Shown: positions 42,968 to 53,508, numbered from the stretch's first letter. The stretch is 64,000 bases of DNA from an uncultured Clostridia bacterium (GCA_947630725.1 CANRIS010000010.1:1-64000); one strand, 5' to 3'. The notes: generated from the letters alone by a model not told the origin. Translations and numbers: made by a program.

Positions 42968-43222
42968 ATGGAAAGAAATCTTCGCAAGGTTAGAGTTGGT
43001 AAGGTGACAAGCGACAAGATGGATAAGACCATTGTCGTTGCTATCGAAAATAATGTAAAGCATCCGCTTTATAACAAGATCGTTAAGAAAACCTACAAGC
43101 TTAAGGCTCATGATGAAAACAACGAGTGCCACATCGGCGACGTGGTAAGAGTCATGGAAACAAGACCTTTGTCAAAGGACAAAAGATGGAGACTCGTTAA
43201 GATTATCGAAAAGGCAAAATAA
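42968..43222 (+). CDS. rpsQ: 30S ribosomal protein S17
   Basis: An 84-residue OB-fold protein, with [17 protein letters not shown] and the [13 protein letters not shown] tail. GGAGG precedes the ATG. Confidence 0.96.
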   Translation: MERNLRKVRVGKVTSDKMDKTIVVAIENNVKHPLYNKIVKKTYKLKAHDENNECHIGDVVRVMETRPLSKDKRWRLVKIIEKAK

Positions 43223-43317
43223 TTCCGCATATTTCCGCAAAGGGATATTCTGTATACCTGATCTGCGGAAACGGAATGACCGTTTTCACTTCATTTTTAT
43301 GAAAGGAGACTATGGCT

Positions 43318-43686
43318 ATGATTCAGCAAGAAAGCAGACTGGTAGTAGCTGACAACTCCGGTGCAAAGGAGATCCTCTGCATAAGAGTAATGGGCGGCTC
43401 TACAAGAAGATATGCCAATATAGGCGATGTGATCGTTGCTACCGTTAAAGATGCAACACCCGGCGGCGTTGTTAAAAAAGGCGAGGTTGTGAAGGCAGTT
43501 GTCGTAAGAACAAAAAAGGGCGCTCACAGACCTGACGGCTCATATATCAAATTTGACGAAAACGCAGCAGTTATAATAAGAGACGACAAGAATCCAAGAG
43601 GTACCCGTATTTTTGGGCCTGTAGCGAGAGAGCTTCGTGAAAAGCAGTTTATGAAGATAGTATCTCTTGCACCCGAAGTATTATAA
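43318..43686 (+). CDS. rplN: 50S ribosomal protein L14
   Basis: A 122-residue protein. [19 protein letters not shown] is the standard start, giving the usual length; AAAGGAG lies 9 bases upstream, while the ATG at 43312 is only 3 bases away from it. First gene of the spc-type block after a 95-base gap. Confidence 0.97.
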   Translation: MIQQESRLVVADNSGAKEILCIRVMGGSTRRYANIGDVIVATVKDATPGGVVKKGEVVKAVVVRTKKGAHRPDGSYIKFDENAAVIIRDDKNPRGTRIFGPVARELREKQFMKIVSLAPEVL

Positions 43687-43700
43687 GGAGGGCGTTAAGG

Positions 43701-44024
43701 ATGAAGTTAAAGAGAGGCGACGTTGTTGTTGTTATCGCCGGAAAGGACAAGGGCCAGAAGGGCAAGATCCTTTCGGTGGACAGAAAAAATGACAAGGTCA
43801 TCGTTGAGGGAATAAACAAAGTAACCAAGCATCAGAAACCCGGCAGAGGAGTCGAGGGCGGCATCATCGAAAAAGAGGCTCCCATTTCGGCTTCAAACGT
43901 AATGTACCTTCTTGACGGAAAGCCGGTAAGACTCGGATATAAGGTTGAGACTGTTGTTGAAAACGGAAAAAAGACTACCGTTAAGACAAGGATCGCAAGA
44001 CCGTCCGGCGAACAAATTGATTGA
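43701..44024 (+). CDS. rplX: 50S ribosomal protein L24
   Basis: A 107-residue KOW-domain protein that initiates 50S assembly: MKLKRGDVVVVIAGKDKGQKGKIL is typical. Confidence 0.97.
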   Translation: MKLKRGDVVVVIAGKDKGQKGKILSVDRKNDKVIVEGINKVTKHQKPGRGVEGGIIEKEAPISASNVMYLLDGKPVRLGYKVETVVENGKKTTVKTRIARPSGEQID

Positions 44025-44050
44025 TTTTAAGTCGAAGGGAGGAACTATAG

Positions 44051-44590
44051 GTGAATGAACTTAAAGAATATTATGAAACGCAGATAGTTGACGCTATGAT
44101 GCAGAAGTTTTCTTATAAGAACAAAATGCAGTGCCCTAAGATCGAAAAAATCGTTGTCAATATGGGCGTCGGAGAAGGCAAGGAAAACGCAAAGTCAGTC
44201 GATAACGCCGCAGGCGATATGGCTAAGATAACAGGTCAGAAGCCTATCATCACAAAGGCAAGAAAGTCTATCGCAAACTTCAAGTTAAGAGCAGGCGCAC
44301 CCATCGGCTGCAAGGTTACGCTGAGAGGCGAAAAGATGTACAGCTTTGCAAACAGGCTCATAAACATCTCGCTTCCCCGTGTGCGTGACTTCAGAGGCGT
44401 AAGCCCCGACAGCTTTGACGGAAGAGGAAACTATACCCTTGGCCTCAGAGAGCAGATAATGTTCCCCGAGATCGAGTATGACAAGATCGATAAAATAAGA
44501 GGTATGGACGTTGTATTCGTTACGACAGCCAAGACAGACGAAGAGGCAAGAGAGCTTCTGAGGCTCTTCGGTATGCCTTTCAGAAAGTAA
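44051..44590 (+). CDS. rplE: 50S ribosomal protein L5
   Basis: A 179-residue 5S-rRNA-binding protein. [11 protein letters not shown] and [20 protein letters not shown] are motifs. Start is GTG 44051, behind GGGAGG. Confidence 0.96.
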   Translation: MNELKEYYETQIVDAMMQKFSYKNKMQCPKIEKIVVNMGVGEGKENAKSVDNAAGDMAKITGQKPIITKARKSIANFKLRAGAPIGCKVTLRGEKMYSFANRLINISLPRVRDFRGVSPDSFDGRGNYTLGLREQIMFPEIEYDKIDKIRGMDVVFVTTAKTDEEARELLRLFGMPFRK

Positions 44591-44605
44591 TAGGGAGGAG
44601 ATAGT

Positions 44606-44791
44606 ATGGCAAAAAAATCACTCAAATTAAAGCAGGCGAGAAAGGCCAGATTTTCAACACAGTCATATACTCGCTGCAGAATTTGCGGAAGACCCCATGC
44701 GGTTTTAAGAAAATTCGGTATCTGCCGTGTTTGCTTCCGTGAGTTGGCTTATAAAGGTCAAATCCCTGGCGTTAAGAAGGCAAGCTGGTAA
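44606..44791 (+). CDS. rpsZ: 30S ribosomal protein S14, zinc type
   Basis: A 61-residue type-Z S14 with two CxxC pairs (CRICG; CRVCF) that bind zinc, the usual form in Gram-positives. Confidence 0.96.
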   Translation: MAKKSLKLKQARKARFSTQSYTRCRICGRPHAVLRKFGICRVCFRELAYKGQIPGVKKASW

Positions 44792-44813
44792 TTTTTGAAG
44801 GGAGGTTTTAAAT

Positions 44814-45215
44814 ATGTCAATGAGCGATCCTATTGCAGATATGCTTACAAGAATAAGAAATGCAAATACAGCGAAGCGTAGCACAGTAGACGTACCTTCT
44901 TCAAGGATCAAGGTTGCGATTGCCGATATTCTCACAAACGAAGGTTATATAAACGGCTACGATATTATAGAAGACGGCGTAAAGAAAACAATGAAAATAA
45001 CACTGAAGTACGGTGCAGACAAGAATGAAAAGGTCATTTCCGGCATAAAGCGTATTTCTAAGCCGGGCCTCAGAGTCTATGCGCCTGCCGAAAAGATGCC
45101 CAAGGTGCTTAACGGTCTGGGTATCGCTATTGTTTCGACAAATAAGGGCGTTATAACCGACAAGGAAGCAAGAAAGCTTGGCATAGGCGGCGAGGTTATC
45201 GCCTTTGTATGGTAA
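44814..45215 (+). CDS. rpsH: 30S ribosomal protein S8
   Basis: A 133-residue protein binding the 16S central domain; in enteric bacteria it represses the spc operon. [13 protein letters not shown] and [19 protein letters not shown] are family motifs. Confidence 0.97.
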   Translation: MSMSDPIADMLTRIRNANTAKRSTVDVPSSRIKVAIADILTNEGYINGYDIIEDGVKKTMKITLKYGADKNEKVISGIKRISKPGLRVYAPAEKMPKVLNGLGIAIVSTNKGVITDKEARKLGIGGEVIAFVW

Positions 45216-45234
45216 AATGGGAGGTGCGCTATAA

Positions 45235-45771
45235 ATGTCAAGAATAGGAAAACTGCCTGTTGTCATTCCGGCCGGCGTAGATGTCGTGCTTGACGAGGGA
45301 AATGCTATGACCGTAAAGGGACCCAAGGGTACTCTTTCAAAGACATTTTCTACCGAGATGACAATAAAGGTAGAGGATGGACACATTGTTGTGACAAGAC
45401 CCGGAGATCTGAAGAGACATAAGGCTCTGCACGGTCTCACAAGAACGCTTATACACAATATGGTGGTAGGCGTTACGGAAGGATATAAGAAGGTTCTCGA
45501 AATCAACGGCGTAGGCTACAGAGCCGCTAAGTCCGGCAGCAAGCTTACACTTACCCTTGGATATTCTCATCCTGTAGAAATGACTGACCCCGAAGGTATC
45601 TCAACCACAGTGGACGGAAACAAGATCACCGTTGAGGGTATAGACAAAGAAAAGGTCGGTCAGTACGCAGCCGAGATCAGGGCTAAACGTGCTCCCGAAC
45701 CCTATAAGGGCAAAGGAATCAAGTACAGTGACGAATATATAAGACGCAAGGTTGGAAAAGCAGGTAAGTAA
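45235..45771 (+). CDS. rplF: 50S ribosomal protein L6
   Basis: A 178-residue protein with two similar domains; [14 protein letters not shown] and [14 protein letters not shown] are signatures. Confidence 0.97.
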   Translation: MSRIGKLPVVIPAGVDVVLDEGNAMTVKGPKGTLSKTFSTEMTIKVEDGHIVVTRPGDLKRHKALHGLTRTLIHNMVVGVTEGYKKVLEINGVGYRAAKSGSKLTLTLGYSHPVEMTDPEGISTTVDGNKITVEGIDKEKVGQYAAEIRAKRAPEPYKGKGIKYSDEYIRRKVGKAGK

Positions 45772-45851
45772 TTGAGAATATGAGGAGGACGCCTAAGCGT
45801 CCCTGCGGACAGACAACCGCATATCCTCGCAGAAAAGGAGAGTGAAAGTCT

Positions 45852-46220
45852 ATGATTACAAAGCAGAATCGTAAGGCTGCGAGAACCAAGAGACACCAGA
45901 GAATCCGCAACAAGATCTCAGGCACGCCTCAGCAGCCCAGACTCGCTGTATTCAGATCAAATATGCATATGTATGCGCAGCTTATAGATGACACGGTGGG
46001 AAACACCATTGCGGCAGCTTCTACGACCGAAAAGGACATCAAGGCTTCGCTTGAAAAGACAAACGACGTCGAGGCTGCAAAGGCTGTTGGCACAGCTATC
46101 GCAAAAAAGGCACTCGACAAGGGTATAGATACTGTTGTATTTGACAGGGGCGGCTTTATTTATCACGGCAAGGTCAAGGCTCTGGCTGAGGCAGCAAGAG
46201 AAGCCGGTCTTAAATTCTAA
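45852..46220 (+). CDS. rplR: 50S ribosomal protein L18
   Basis: A 122-residue 5S-rRNA-binding protein; [14 protein letters not shown] and [21 protein letters not shown] are typical. Confidence 0.97.
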   Translation: MITKQNRKAARTKRHQRIRNKISGTPQQPRLAVFRSNMHMYAQLIDDTVGNTIAAASTTEKDIKASLEKTNDVEAAKAVGTAIAKKALDKGIDTVVFDRGGFIYHGKVKALAEAAREAGLKF

Positions 46221-46238
46221 TTTGAGGAGGGATAAGTC

Positions 46239-46745
46239 TTGAATAAGAAAATAGATGCTAAGTCGCTTGACCTTAAGGATACTCTTGTGACCATCAAGAG
46301 AGTAACCAAAACCGTTAAGGGCGGACGTAATATGAGATTTACCGCGCTTATGGTAGTAGGTGACGAGCAGGGTCACGTTGGCGTAGGCTTAGGCAAAGCA
46401 AAGGAGATCCCCGAGGCTATCAGAAAGGGAAAAGAAGATGCAATGAAGCATCTTATATATGTAGACAGAAACGATGAGGACAGCCTCTATCATGAAATCC
46501 ACGCATCCTTCGGCGGAGCAAAGATTCTTCTTAAGCCCGCTCCCCAAGGTACAGGTATCATCGCCGGAGGTCCCGCCAGAGCTGTTATGGAGCTTGCCGG
46601 TATCAAAAACGTAAGGGCAAAGTCGCTTGGCTCAAACAACAAGCACAATGTCTGCAATGCGGTCATCGAGGGACTTAAGACAGCCACAACTCCCGAGAAG
46701 GTCGCAAGACTTCGTGGCAAGACCGTAGAAGAGATTCTTGGTTAA
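46239..46745 (+). CDS. rpsE: 30S ribosomal protein S5
   Basis: A 168-residue fidelity protein. [17 protein letters not shown] and [16 protein letters not shown] fit. Start is TTG 46239, behind GAGGAGGG. Confidence 0.96.
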   Translation: MNKKIDAKSLDLKDTLVTIKRVTKTVKGGRNMRFTALMVVGDEQGHVGVGLGKAKEIPEAIRKGKEDAMKHLIYVDRNDEDSLYHEIHASFGGAKILLKPAPQGTGIIAGGPARAVMELAGIKNVRAKSLGSNNKHNVCNAVIEGLKTATTPEKVARLRGKTVEEILG

Positions 46746-46759
46746 GGAGGAATGTAGCG

Positions 46760-46939
46760 ATGAAGATTAAAGTAGAGCTTGTAAAGTCGCCCATAGGCGC
46801 TATACCCAAGCACAGAAAGACCGTTGCTGCTTTGGGGCTTAAAAAGCTGCACAGCACAAACGAGTTTGAAGACAACGTAGCTATAAGAGGTATGATAAAA
46901 CAGGTATCGCATCTTGTAAAGGTTACTGAGCTTGATTGA
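46760..46939 (+). CDS. rpmD: 50S ribosomal protein L30
   Basis: A 59-residue protein in the usual rpsE-rpmD-rplO position. [19 protein letters not shown] and [14 protein letters not shown] are diagnostic. AAGGAGG precedes ATG 46760. Confidence 0.96.
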   Translation: MKIKVELVKSPIGAIPKHRKTVAALGLKKLHSTNEFEDNVAIRGMIKQVSHLVKVTELD

Positions 46940-46957
46940 TAAGGAGGTGTATCCTAA

Positions 46958-47401
46958 GTGAAGTTAGGTGAATTAAAACCGGCTGTCGGTTCCAATCCGG
47001 ACAATTTCAGAAGAGGCAGAGGCCACGGCTCGGGAAACGGCAAAACCGCAGGCAAGGGACACAAGGGACAGAAGGCTCGTTCGGGCGGCGGAGTAAGACC
47101 GGGCTTTGAGGGCGGACAGATGCCCCTTTACAGAAGAATCCCCAAGAGAGGCTTTAAGTGCATCAATACAAAGGAGATCGTGGCTTTGAACGTATCACTT
47201 CTGAACGATGTATTTGAGGACGGCGCAACCGTAGATCTCGAGGCTCTTCAGGCAAAGGGTCTTGTAAGCCATCCCAGAGACGGCGTAAAGATTTTGGGAA
47301 ACGGCGAAATTTCTAAAAAGCTTATTGTAAAGGCAAACTATTACAGTGCTTCTGCAAAGGAGAAGATTGAAGCGGCAGGCGGAAATGCTGAGGTGATCTG
47401 A
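46958..47401 (+). CDS. rplO: 50S ribosomal protein L15
   Basis: A 147-residue protein with the Gly/Arg-rich N-terminus [20 protein letters not shown]. Start is GTG 46958, behind AAGGAGGTG. secY follows by two bases. Confidence 0.97.
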   Translation: MKLGELKPAVGSNPDNFRRGRGHGSGNGKTAGKGHKGQKARSGGGVRPGFEGGQMPLYRRIPKRGFKCINTKEIVALNVSLLNDVFEDGATVDLEALQAKGLVSHPRDGVKILGNGEISKKLIVKANYYSASAKEKIEAAGGNAEVI

Positions 47402-47403
47402 TA

Positions 47404-48651
47404 ATGTTTAATACACTCAAGAACGCATTTAAAGTAAAGGAAATAAGAACAAAGATATTTGCTATGCTTGTTGTTCTGCTTGTTATACGCTTCGGTACCT
47501 ATATACCCGTACCCGGCATAGATGTTTCCAAGCTTGCCGATGCAGATGTAAACACGACATTGTTCTCCTATATCGCAGGAGGCAGCTATGGTACAATATT
47601 TGCCATGGGTATCGGACCCTATATCACGGCTTCAATCATTATGCAGCTTCTTACCGTTGCGATACCTAAGCTTGAGCAGATCAATAAGGAAGAAGGAGAA
47701 GAAGGCAGAAAGAAAATAAACAGATGGACAAGATATATGGCTCTCGGACTTTCGGTTCTTCAGGGCGCTGGTCAGATCTATTCTGTACACACACTTTTTC
47801 TCCATCAGAACTTTTTCGTATATTTCGTAGCTCTTGTAACAATGGTTACAGGTACGATTTTTGTAATGTGGCTGGGCGAGCTGCTTACCGAAGCAGGCAT
47901 AGGAAACGGCTCATCCTTCATTATCTTTGCGAACATTCTCGACAAGCTTGACAACGCTGTCTTTGCTTTGTATACTCAGGTGGCGGGACAAAGTGCTATG
48001 GCATATGTCAAGGTGGCTATTCTTCTTGCGATAATGATTATCCTCGTTATATTTGTACTTCTCGTACAGGACGGCGAAAGAAGAATACCCGTTCAGTATA
48101 CAAAGAAAATGGTCGGAAGAAGATATGTGGGAGGCCAGACCTCTTATATACCCATTAAGGTAAATATCGCCGGAGTTATGGCTATCATCTTTGCCATTTC
48201 TCTGCTTCAGTTCCCCCAGACAATACAGCAGTTCTTCCCCACAAACAATGTTCTGAACAAGATCGTGAGCATTCTTCAGATCCACAGACCCGTGGGCTGC
48301 ATACTGTATATGATCCTTATATTCTGTTTCACATTTTTCTATACCTCGTTCGCATTCAATTCGGTAGAGGTAGCGGACAATATGAAGAAGGCAGGCGGAC
48401 TTGTACCCGGCGTAAGACCCGGAAAGCCTACCGCAGATTATATACAGGGCATTGTTGACAGAATGTCTCTTATAGGAGCTATATTCTATGCTCTTATAGC
48501 GTTCGCTCCCATAGTTATGCAGTGGGCGTTCAAGATGAATATATCCTTCGGAGGAACAACGCTTCTTATCGTATCGGGTGTTGCTCTTGAACTTATAAAG
48601 CAGCTTGAGGCACAGCTTGTAATGAGAAATTATAAGGGATTTTTAAGCTGA
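47404..48651 (+). CDS. secY: preprotein translocase subunit SecY
   Basis: A 415-residue ten-helix channel of the Sec translocon. RFGTYIPVPGID, MGIGPYITASIIMQLL and PGIDxG-type plug region, with RPGKPTADYI near the end, are as expected. The usual place between rplO and adk. Confidence 0.97.
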   Translation: MFNTLKNAFKVKEIRTKIFAMLVVLLVIRFGTYIPVPGIDVSKLADADVNTTLFSYIAGGSYGTIFAMGIGPYITASIIMQLLTVAIPKLEQINKEEGEEGRKKINRWTRYMALGLSVLQGAGQIYSVHTLFLHQNFFVYFVALVTMVTGTIFVMWLGELLTEAGIGNGSSFIIFANILDKLDNAVFALYTQVAGQSAMAYVKVAILLAIMIILVIFVLLVQDGERRIPVQYTKKMVGRRYVGGQTSYIPIKVNIAGVMAIIFAISLLQFPQTIQQFFPTNNVLNKIVSILQIHRPVGCILYMILIFCFTFFYTSFAFNSVEVADNMKKAGGLVPGVRPGKPTADYIQGIVDRMSLIGAIFYALIAFAPIVMQWAFKMNISFGGTTLLIVSGVALELIKQLEAQLVMRNYKGFLS

Positions 48652-48817
48652 CAGCATAGTTATACAAAATCTTTTTATCGGCGATTTATGCCTTTCGGCT
48701 TGAGATAGATAAAAAGTAATTATTTGGGCAAAAGCCCTGAAGTCTGCGGACTTATGACCCACAGCTTGAAAAGCAGGGCTTGTTTTCCCAAAAATCCCGA
48801 AAAAAGGAGGAGTTTTT
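48652..48817 (+). promoter_or_regulatory. structured secY-adk intergenic RNA
   Basis: 166 bases without a gene. TTTGGG/CCCAAA (48723-48728, 48787-48792) and GCCCTG/CAGGGC (48734-48739, 48774-48779), with AAAA/TTTT between them, form a long interrupted stem. Inside it is a small AAGTC/GACTT hairpin. No T-run follows, so it may be a processing or regulatory element rather than a terminator. Confidence 0.45.
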
Positions 48818-49453
48818 ATGAAACTGGTTCTTATAGGATGTCCCGGAGCGGGCAAAGGCACACAGGCAAAGATATTGTCGGAAAAGTTTGATATTGCGCA
48901 TATTTCAACGGGAGATCTGCTGAGAGAGCAGGTTGCGGGCGGAACTCCCCTTGGTCTTAAGCTTAAGGAAATTATGGCAAGCGGCGGACTCGTATCCGAT
49001 GATATAGTTGAGGGACTTCTTGAAGAAAGAATAAAAAAGGACGACTGCAAAAACGGCTATATTCTTGACGGATACCCCAGAAACGTAAGTCAGGCGGAGG
49101 GACTTTCAAAAATAGTCGGCGAGCTTGACAGCGTTGTGGTTATTGACGTTCCCGATGACGCTATTATCGAAAGAATGTCGGGAAGAAGAAGCTGCGGAAG
49201 CTGCGGCGCAATGTATCATACAAAGTACAATCCTCCCAAAGAAGAGGGCGTATGTGACAAGTGCGGCGCAAAGCTTGTGCTTCGTGCGGACGACAACCCT
49301 GAGACTGTAAAGCACAGACTTGACGTTTATCACGAGCAGACTGCTCCCGTAATAGGTTTTTATGAAAAACAGGGTATTGTCTATAAGGCAGACGGAAGTC
49401 AGGCTATCGAGAAGGTAACGGAGGAGCTTACGTCCTATCTTGAAAAAATCTGA
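48818..49453 (+). CDS. adk: adenylate kinase
   Basis: A 211-residue enzyme converting ATP and AMP to two ADP. LIGCPGAGKGTQA is the P-loop, DGYPRN the AMP site, and the LID has four cysteines (CGSCGAMYH; CDKCG) that bind zinc, as in Gram-positives. AAAGGAGG precedes the ATG. The map gene that usually follows is missing. Confidence 0.97.
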   Translation: MKLVLIGCPGAGKGTQAKILSEKFDIAHISTGDLLREQVAGGTPLGLKLKEIMASGGLVSDDIVEGLLEERIKKDDCKNGYILDGYPRNVSQAEGLSKIVGELDSVVVIDVPDDAIIERMSGRRSCGSCGAMYHTKYNPPKEEGVCDKCGAKLVLRADDNPETVKHRLDVYHEQTAPVIGFYEKQGIVYKADGSQAIEKVTEELTSYLEKI

Positions 49454-49486
49454 CTGATTCAGAAAAAGCGGTTGGAGAGGATTTAT

Positions 49487-49747
49487 ATGTTTAGTATAGG
49501 TCAGGTTGTTTATTCAAAAAGCGGCAGAGACAAGGGAGGAGCCTTTGTCGTCGTGGGTATTGAAAAGGACTTTATCTATATTGCCGACGGCAGAACAAGA
49601 CCCCTGTCAAAACCAAAAAAGAAGAATATAAAGCATATTCAGAGAGTAAACGACATAGATTTTGATATTAAAAGAAAAATCGAGAACAAAGAATATATTC
49701 TTGACTCGGATTTGAGGTCTTCTCTTAAAAAATATAAGAGTCAATAA
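49487..49747 (+). CDS. KOW-domain RNA-binding protein (L14e-like)
   Basis: An 86-residue protein; residues 1-35 ([24 protein letters not shown]) form a KOW/L14e-like RNA-binding unit, and the C-terminal part is charged. Small proteins like this sit next to infA in many Clostridia; their role is not established. ATG 49487 follows GGAGAGG. Confidence 0.82.
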   Translation: MFSIGQVVYSKSGRDKGGAFVVVGIEKDFIYIADGRTRPLSKPKKKNIKHIQRVNDIDFDIKRKIENKEYILDSDLRSSLKKYKSQ

Positions 49748-49760
49748 GGAGGTGCCGGCC

Positions 49761-49979
49761 TTGTCAAAGAGTGATGTGCTGGAGCTTAGCGGAACAGTTA
49801 TTGAAAAGCTGCCAAATGCAACCTTTCTTGTGGAGCTTGAAAACAAGGTTGTTATAACGGCTCATATTTCAGGTAAGCTTAGGATGAATTATATAAGGAT
49901 TATCCCCGGAGATAAGGTCAAGGTGGAAATGTCGCCTTATGATTTAACTAAAGGAAGAATTACCTGGAGAAATAAATAA
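49761..49979 (+). CDS. infA: translation initiation factor IF-1
   Basis: A 72-residue OB-fold factor that blocks the A-site during initiation. [31 protein letters not shown] is the family core. TTG 49761 follows AAGGAGGTG and gives exactly the usual 72 residues. Confidence 0.96.
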   Translation: MSKSDVLELSGTVIEKLPNATFLVELENKVVITAHISGKLRMNYIRIIPGDKVKVEMSPYDLTKGRITWRNK

Positions 49980-49993
49980 AGGAGTGATTTTTT

Positions 49994-50107
49994 ATGAAGG
50001 TAAGACCATCTGTAAAGCCTATGTGCGAAAAGTGCAGAATAATAAGAAGAAAAGGCGCAGTCAGGATCATATGCACCAACCCCAAGCATAAACAGAAGCA
50101 GGGTTGA
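49994..50107 (+). CDS. rpmJ: 50S ribosomal protein L36
   Basis: A 37-residue zinc-type L36. CEKC, C27 and H32 ([19 protein letters not shown], then PKH) are the zinc ligands. GGAG precedes the ATG. Confidence 0.97.
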   Translation: MKVRPSVKPMCEKCRIIRRKGAVRIICTNPKHKQKQG

Positions 50108-50250
50108 CAGATGTTTAAAAAGTCCTTAAAAGGACAATTATGTTAATATGGTTAAAAAGGGGCAGTACCCCGGAAAGACCCGGATAAATATAAATACAAC
50201 TTCGTTATGAAGCATTAATATGTTTAAGATTTTATAGGAGGTGCAAATTA
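50108..50250 (+). other. rpmJ-rpsM intergenic hairpins
   Basis: 143 bases with two small hairpins, GTCCTT/AAGGAC (50122-50135) and GGGG/CCCC (50159-50171). Known alpha operons are regulated by S4 binding to a leader, but no match could be shown by eye. Confidence 0.3.
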
Positions 50251-50625
50251 ATGGCTCGTATAGCGGGTGTTGATTTACCAAGAGAAAAAAGAGTTGAAAT
50301 CGGACTTACTTATATATATGGTATAGGACGTTCAAGATCCAATACAATTTTAAAGGCTGCGGGCGTTGATCCCGACACAAGAGTAAGAAACCTCTCGGAT
50401 GATGAGGTAGCGAGAATTTCCGATGTTATTGCAAAGGACGAAGAACATCATGTAGAGGGTGACTTAAGACGTCAGATCGCTCTCAACATAAAGAGACTCA
50501 CTGAGATCGGCTGCTACAGAGGTATCCGTCACAGAAGAGGTCTCCCCGTAAGAGGTCAGAAAACAAAGACCAACGCAAGAACCCGTAAGGGTCCCAGACG
50601 TACTGTTGCTAACAAGAAGAAATAA
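50251..50625 (+). CDS. rpsM: 30S ribosomal protein S13
   Basis: A 124-residue head protein contacting t[23 protein letters not shown] and [22 protein letters not shown] are diagnostic. First gene of the alpha-type block. Confidence 0.97.
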   Translation: MARIAGVDLPREKRVEIGLTYIYGIGRSRSNTILKAAGVDPDTRVRNLSDDEVARISDVIAKDEEHHVEGDLRRQIALNIKRLTEIGCYRGIRHRRGLPVRGQKTKTNARTRKGPRRTVANKKK

Positions 50626-50741
50626 CTGCAGCGTGCCGAGACGAATTTTTGCCGCATAGGGATATTTAAATAACCGTCAAAGGGCGGTGAAAAAACGACT
50701 CTTGGCATTATCCATAAACAGATCTTTAGGAGGTTTAGAAA

Positions 50742-51146
50742 ATGGCTAAAAAAACAGCTAAAAGAGCTACGGGCCGCAGACGTCGTGATAAGAAGATTAT
50801 CGAACGAGGTCAGGCACATATCCAGTCAAGCTTTAATAATACACTTGTTACTATAACAGACGCAGCCGGAAACGCACTTTCGTGGGCATCCGCAGGCGAA
50901 CTGGGCTTCAGAGGTTCGAGAAAGTCCACTCCCTATGCAGCTCAGATGGCAGCGGAAAAGGCAGCAGACAAGGCTGTAAAGGACTATGGCCTTAAGACAG
51001 TCGAGGTTTTTGTAAAGGGACCCGGCTCGGGAAGAGAAGCCGCTATAAGAGCGCTTCAGGCTTGTAACCTTTCAGTCACGCTTATCAAGGACGTTACACC
51101 TGTTCCTCACAACGGATGCAGACCGCCCAAGCGCAGAAGAGTTTAA
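50742..51146 (+). CDS. rpsK: 30S ribosomal protein S11
   Basis: A 134-residue platform protein; [23 protein letters not shown] and [16 protein letters not shown] end are typical. Confidence 0.97.
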   Translation: MAKKTAKRATGRRRRDKKIIERGQAHIQSSFNNTLVTITDAAGNALSWASAGELGFRGSRKSTPYAAQMAAEKAADKAVKDYGLKTVEVFVKGPGSGREAAIRALQACNLSVTLIKDVTPVPHNGCRPPKRRRV

Positions 51147-51164
51147 TAAGGAGGTAAGTTTAAG

Positions 51165-51755
51165 ATGGCTAGAGAAAGAGGTCCTATCGTTAAGAGATGC
51201 CGTTATCTCGGTATCGAACCAAGCTACCTCGGTTCATCAAAGAGACTTGGCAGACGCAGAAGAAATATGCGCAAGCTGAGCGAATACGGAATCCAGTTAA
51301 AGGAAAAGCAGAAATTAAAGTTTATATACGGTGTTCTTGAAAGACCCTTCAGAGGATACTATGAAAAGGCTGAAAAAATGGGAGGCATCACAGGTGAAAA
51401 CCTTTTGAGACTTCTCGAAATGCGTCTTGACAACGTAGTTTTCAGACTCGGACTGGGAAGAACAAGACGTGAGGCAAGACAGATCGTTCGTCACAACCTT
51501 ATCACCGTAAACGGAAAAAAGGCAAATATACCGTCTATTCAGCTTAAGGTGGGAGACGTTGTTGCCGTTAAGGAAAGCAAGAAGGATATGACAAGATTCC
51601 AGCAGGTTCTTGACACAACTCATTCAAGAATAGTGCCTGCATGGCTTTCGGCAGACCAGGAGAACCTTCAGGGTACCATATCGGCTGTTCCCGAAAGAGA
51701 TCAGCTTGATTTCCCCATTAACGAGACGCTTATCGTCGAGTTGTACTCCAAGTAA
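51165..51755 (+). CDS. rpsD: 30S ribosomal protein S4
   Basis: A 196-residue assembly initiator. The N-terminal zinc knuckle is absent (only one cysteine), so it is a C-minus S4. The S4 RNA-binding domain (RLDNVVFRLGLGRTRREARQ) is intact. Confidence 0.96.
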   Translation: MARERGPIVKRCRYLGIEPSYLGSSKRLGRRRRNMRKLSEYGIQLKEKQKLKFIYGVLERPFRGYYEKAEKMGGITGENLLRLLEMRLDNVVFRLGLGRTRREARQIVRHNLITVNGKKANIPSIQLKVGDVVAVKESKKDMTRFQQVLDTTHSRIVPAWLSADQENLQGTISAVPERDQLDFPINETLIVELYSK

Positions 51756-51925
51756 TGAAGAAACTGCCCGTATGGCGGAAAAATATATCCGCCTTTTGGG
51801 CAAGCCTTCGGCGCACAAAAAGCCAAAGAAACGAAAACGGACGCTTTGTCGGCTGTTTTCGCCGGAGGCTTTCGGGCGCATATGACATAGATGCTTACAA
51901 CACTTTATAAAAGGAGGTTCGTCAC
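51756..51925 (+). promoter_or_regulatory. structured rpsD-rpoA intergenic region
   Basis: 170 bases. One hairpin is GCCC/GGGC (51766-51769, 51798-51801) around GGCGGA/TCCGCC (51774-51793). A larger element has GCC-CGGCG (51804-51813) against CGCCG-GGC (51860-51869), with inner stems AGCC+CAAAG against CTTTG+GGCT and CGAAAAC against GTTTTCG that exclude each other. This looks like alternative folding; no promoter was found. Confidence 0.45.
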
Positions 51926-52885
51926 ATGTTTGAATTTGAAAAGCCTCGTATTGATATAGCTGAAATTTCTCCTGACGGAAAATACGGCAGGTTCGTTGTT
52001 GAGCCTTTGGAAAGAGGCTATGGCATCACGCTTGGCAACTCTCTCAGGAGGATATTGTTGTCATCACTTCCCGGCTGCGCTGTAAGCAGTGTAAAGTTTG
52101 ACAACGTACTGCACGAATTTTCCACGATCCCCGGTGTTAAGGAGGATGTGACCGAAATCATATTAAACCTTAAAAACCTTGCGATCAAAAATAACAGCGA
52201 CAGTCCCGAGCCGAAGGTTGCTTATGTTGACTTTGTAGGCGAGGGAGAAATAAAGGCCGGAGATATCAAGGTAGATCAGGATATAGAGATCATAAATCCC
52301 GATCTTCACATCGCTACACTGAGCGGCGGAGCCGAGAGCAAGCTCTTTATTGAAATAACAATGACAAAGGGCCGCGGCTATGTGGAAGCAACAAAAAACA
52401 AGAAGTCCGATCAGTCTATAAGGATAATCCCGGTGGACTCTCTCTATACTCCCGTAACAAGAGTAAACTTTTCGGTAGACGATACGAGAGTAGGCCAGAT
52501 CACCGACTATGACAGACTTACTTTTGAGGTATGGACAAACGGCACTATAACGCCGGATGATGCGGTGAGCCTTGGGGCAAAGATATTAAGCGAACATCTG
52601 GGTCTGTTTATTGATCTTTCGGACAATGCCAAAAATGCCGAGATCCTTGTTGAGAAAGAAGAGGGCAAGAAGGAGAAGGTTCTGGAGCTTACTATCGAAG
52701 AGCTTGACCTGACCGTACGTTCTTATAACTGTCTCAAGAGAGCGGGCATAAACACCGTTGAGGATCTGGCGAAAAAGACCGAAGAGGATATGATGAAAGT
52801 GCGGAATCTGGGAAGAAAATCCCTTGAGGAAGTGCTCAATAAGCTTGCCGAGCTGGGACTTTCACTCAGCCCCAGCGAGGATTGA
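51926..52885 (+). CDS. rpoA: DNA-directed RNA polymerase subunit alpha
   Basis: A 319-residue subunit. The N-terminal dimerisation domain ([20 protein letters not shown]) and the C-terminal domain ([20 protein letters not shown], about 250-310) that contacts UP elements are present. AAGGAGG precedes the ATG. Confidence 0.97.
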   Translation: MFEFEKPRIDIAEISPDGKYGRFVVEPLERGYGITLGNSLRRILLSSLPGCAVSSVKFDNVLHEFSTIPGVKEDVTEIILNLKNLAIKNNSDSPEPKVAYVDFVGEGEIKAGDIKVDQDIEIINPDLHIATLSGGAESKLFIEITMTKGRGYVEATKNKKSDQSIRIIPVDSLYTPVTRVNFSVDDTRVGQITDYDRLTFEVWTNGTITPDDAVSLGAKILSEHLGLFIDLSDNAKNAEILVEKEEGKKEKVLELTIEELDLTVRSYNCLKRAGINTVEDLAKKTEEDMMKVRNLGRKSLEEVLNKLAELGLSLSPSED

Positions 52886-52911
52886 TAAGAAATTTTTAAG
52901 GAGGTTCAGTA

Positions 52912-53448
52912 ATGGCCGGTTATAGAAAACTTGGACGTACATCAAGCCAGCGTAAGGCTCTTTTACGCAACCAGGTTACAAACCTGTTATATCACGGTAA
53001 AATCAGGACAACTGAGTGCAAGGCTAAGGAAGTAAAGAAAATAGCCGAAAAGCTCATTACAATAGCAAAAAAGGAATGCAAGAACTTTGAGAAGGTTACC
53101 GTTACTGCAAAGGTAGCCAAGAAGGACGCTCAGGGCAAGAGAGTAAAGGAAGTCGTAAACGGCAAGAGAGTTACCGTATATGATGAGGTAAAGAAAGAAA
53201 TTGAGAAGGATATGCCTTCAAGACTTAACGCAAGAAGAAAGATCCTCGCTTATCTCTACCCCGTAACGGAAAGACCTGCAAACGGCAGAAAGGTAAGAAA
53301 AAATACAAAGTCTGTTGATATGGCTGCAAAGCTTTTCAATGAGATTGGCCCTAAGTATGCCGACAGAAACGGCGGTTATACAAGAATCATAAAGCTCGGC
53401 GCAAGAAAAGGCGACGGCGCTGAAGAAGTTATTCTTGAGCTTGTTTAA
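52912..53448 (+). CDS. rplQ: 50S ribosomal protein L17 with internal insertion
   Basis: A 178-residue protein, while L17 is usually 113-130. The start ([18 protein letters not shown]) and the end ([23 protein letters not shown]…) are normal. The extra residues, about 50 in all, lie between them (roughly 60-125) and are Lys/Glu/Val-rich, with a run including [15 protein letters not shown]. The insertion sits where the usual protein passes from helix 2 to the loop before ARRK. It is in frame and is followed by a strong terminator. Confidence 0.95.
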   Translation: MAGYRKLGRTSSQRKALLRNQVTNLLYHGKIRTTECKAKEVKKIAEKLITIAKKECKNFEKVTVTAKVAKKDAQGKRVKEVVNGKRVTVYDEVKKEIEKDMPSRLNARRKILAYLYPVTERPANGRKVRKNTKSVDMAAKLFNEIGPKYADRNGGYTRIIKLGARKGDGAEEVILELV

Positions 53449-53475
53449 TATAGTCCGACTATAGTTTTGACGATC

Positions 53476-53508
53476 AAGAGCCGATAGATAAAAATATCGG
53501 CTCTTTTG
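53476..53508 (+). terminator. terminator of the ribosomal cluster
   Basis: AAGAGCCGATA (53476-53486) pairs perfectly with TATCGGCTCTT (53495-53505), with TTTT following. It closes the long S10-spc-alpha run. Confidence 0.9.
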
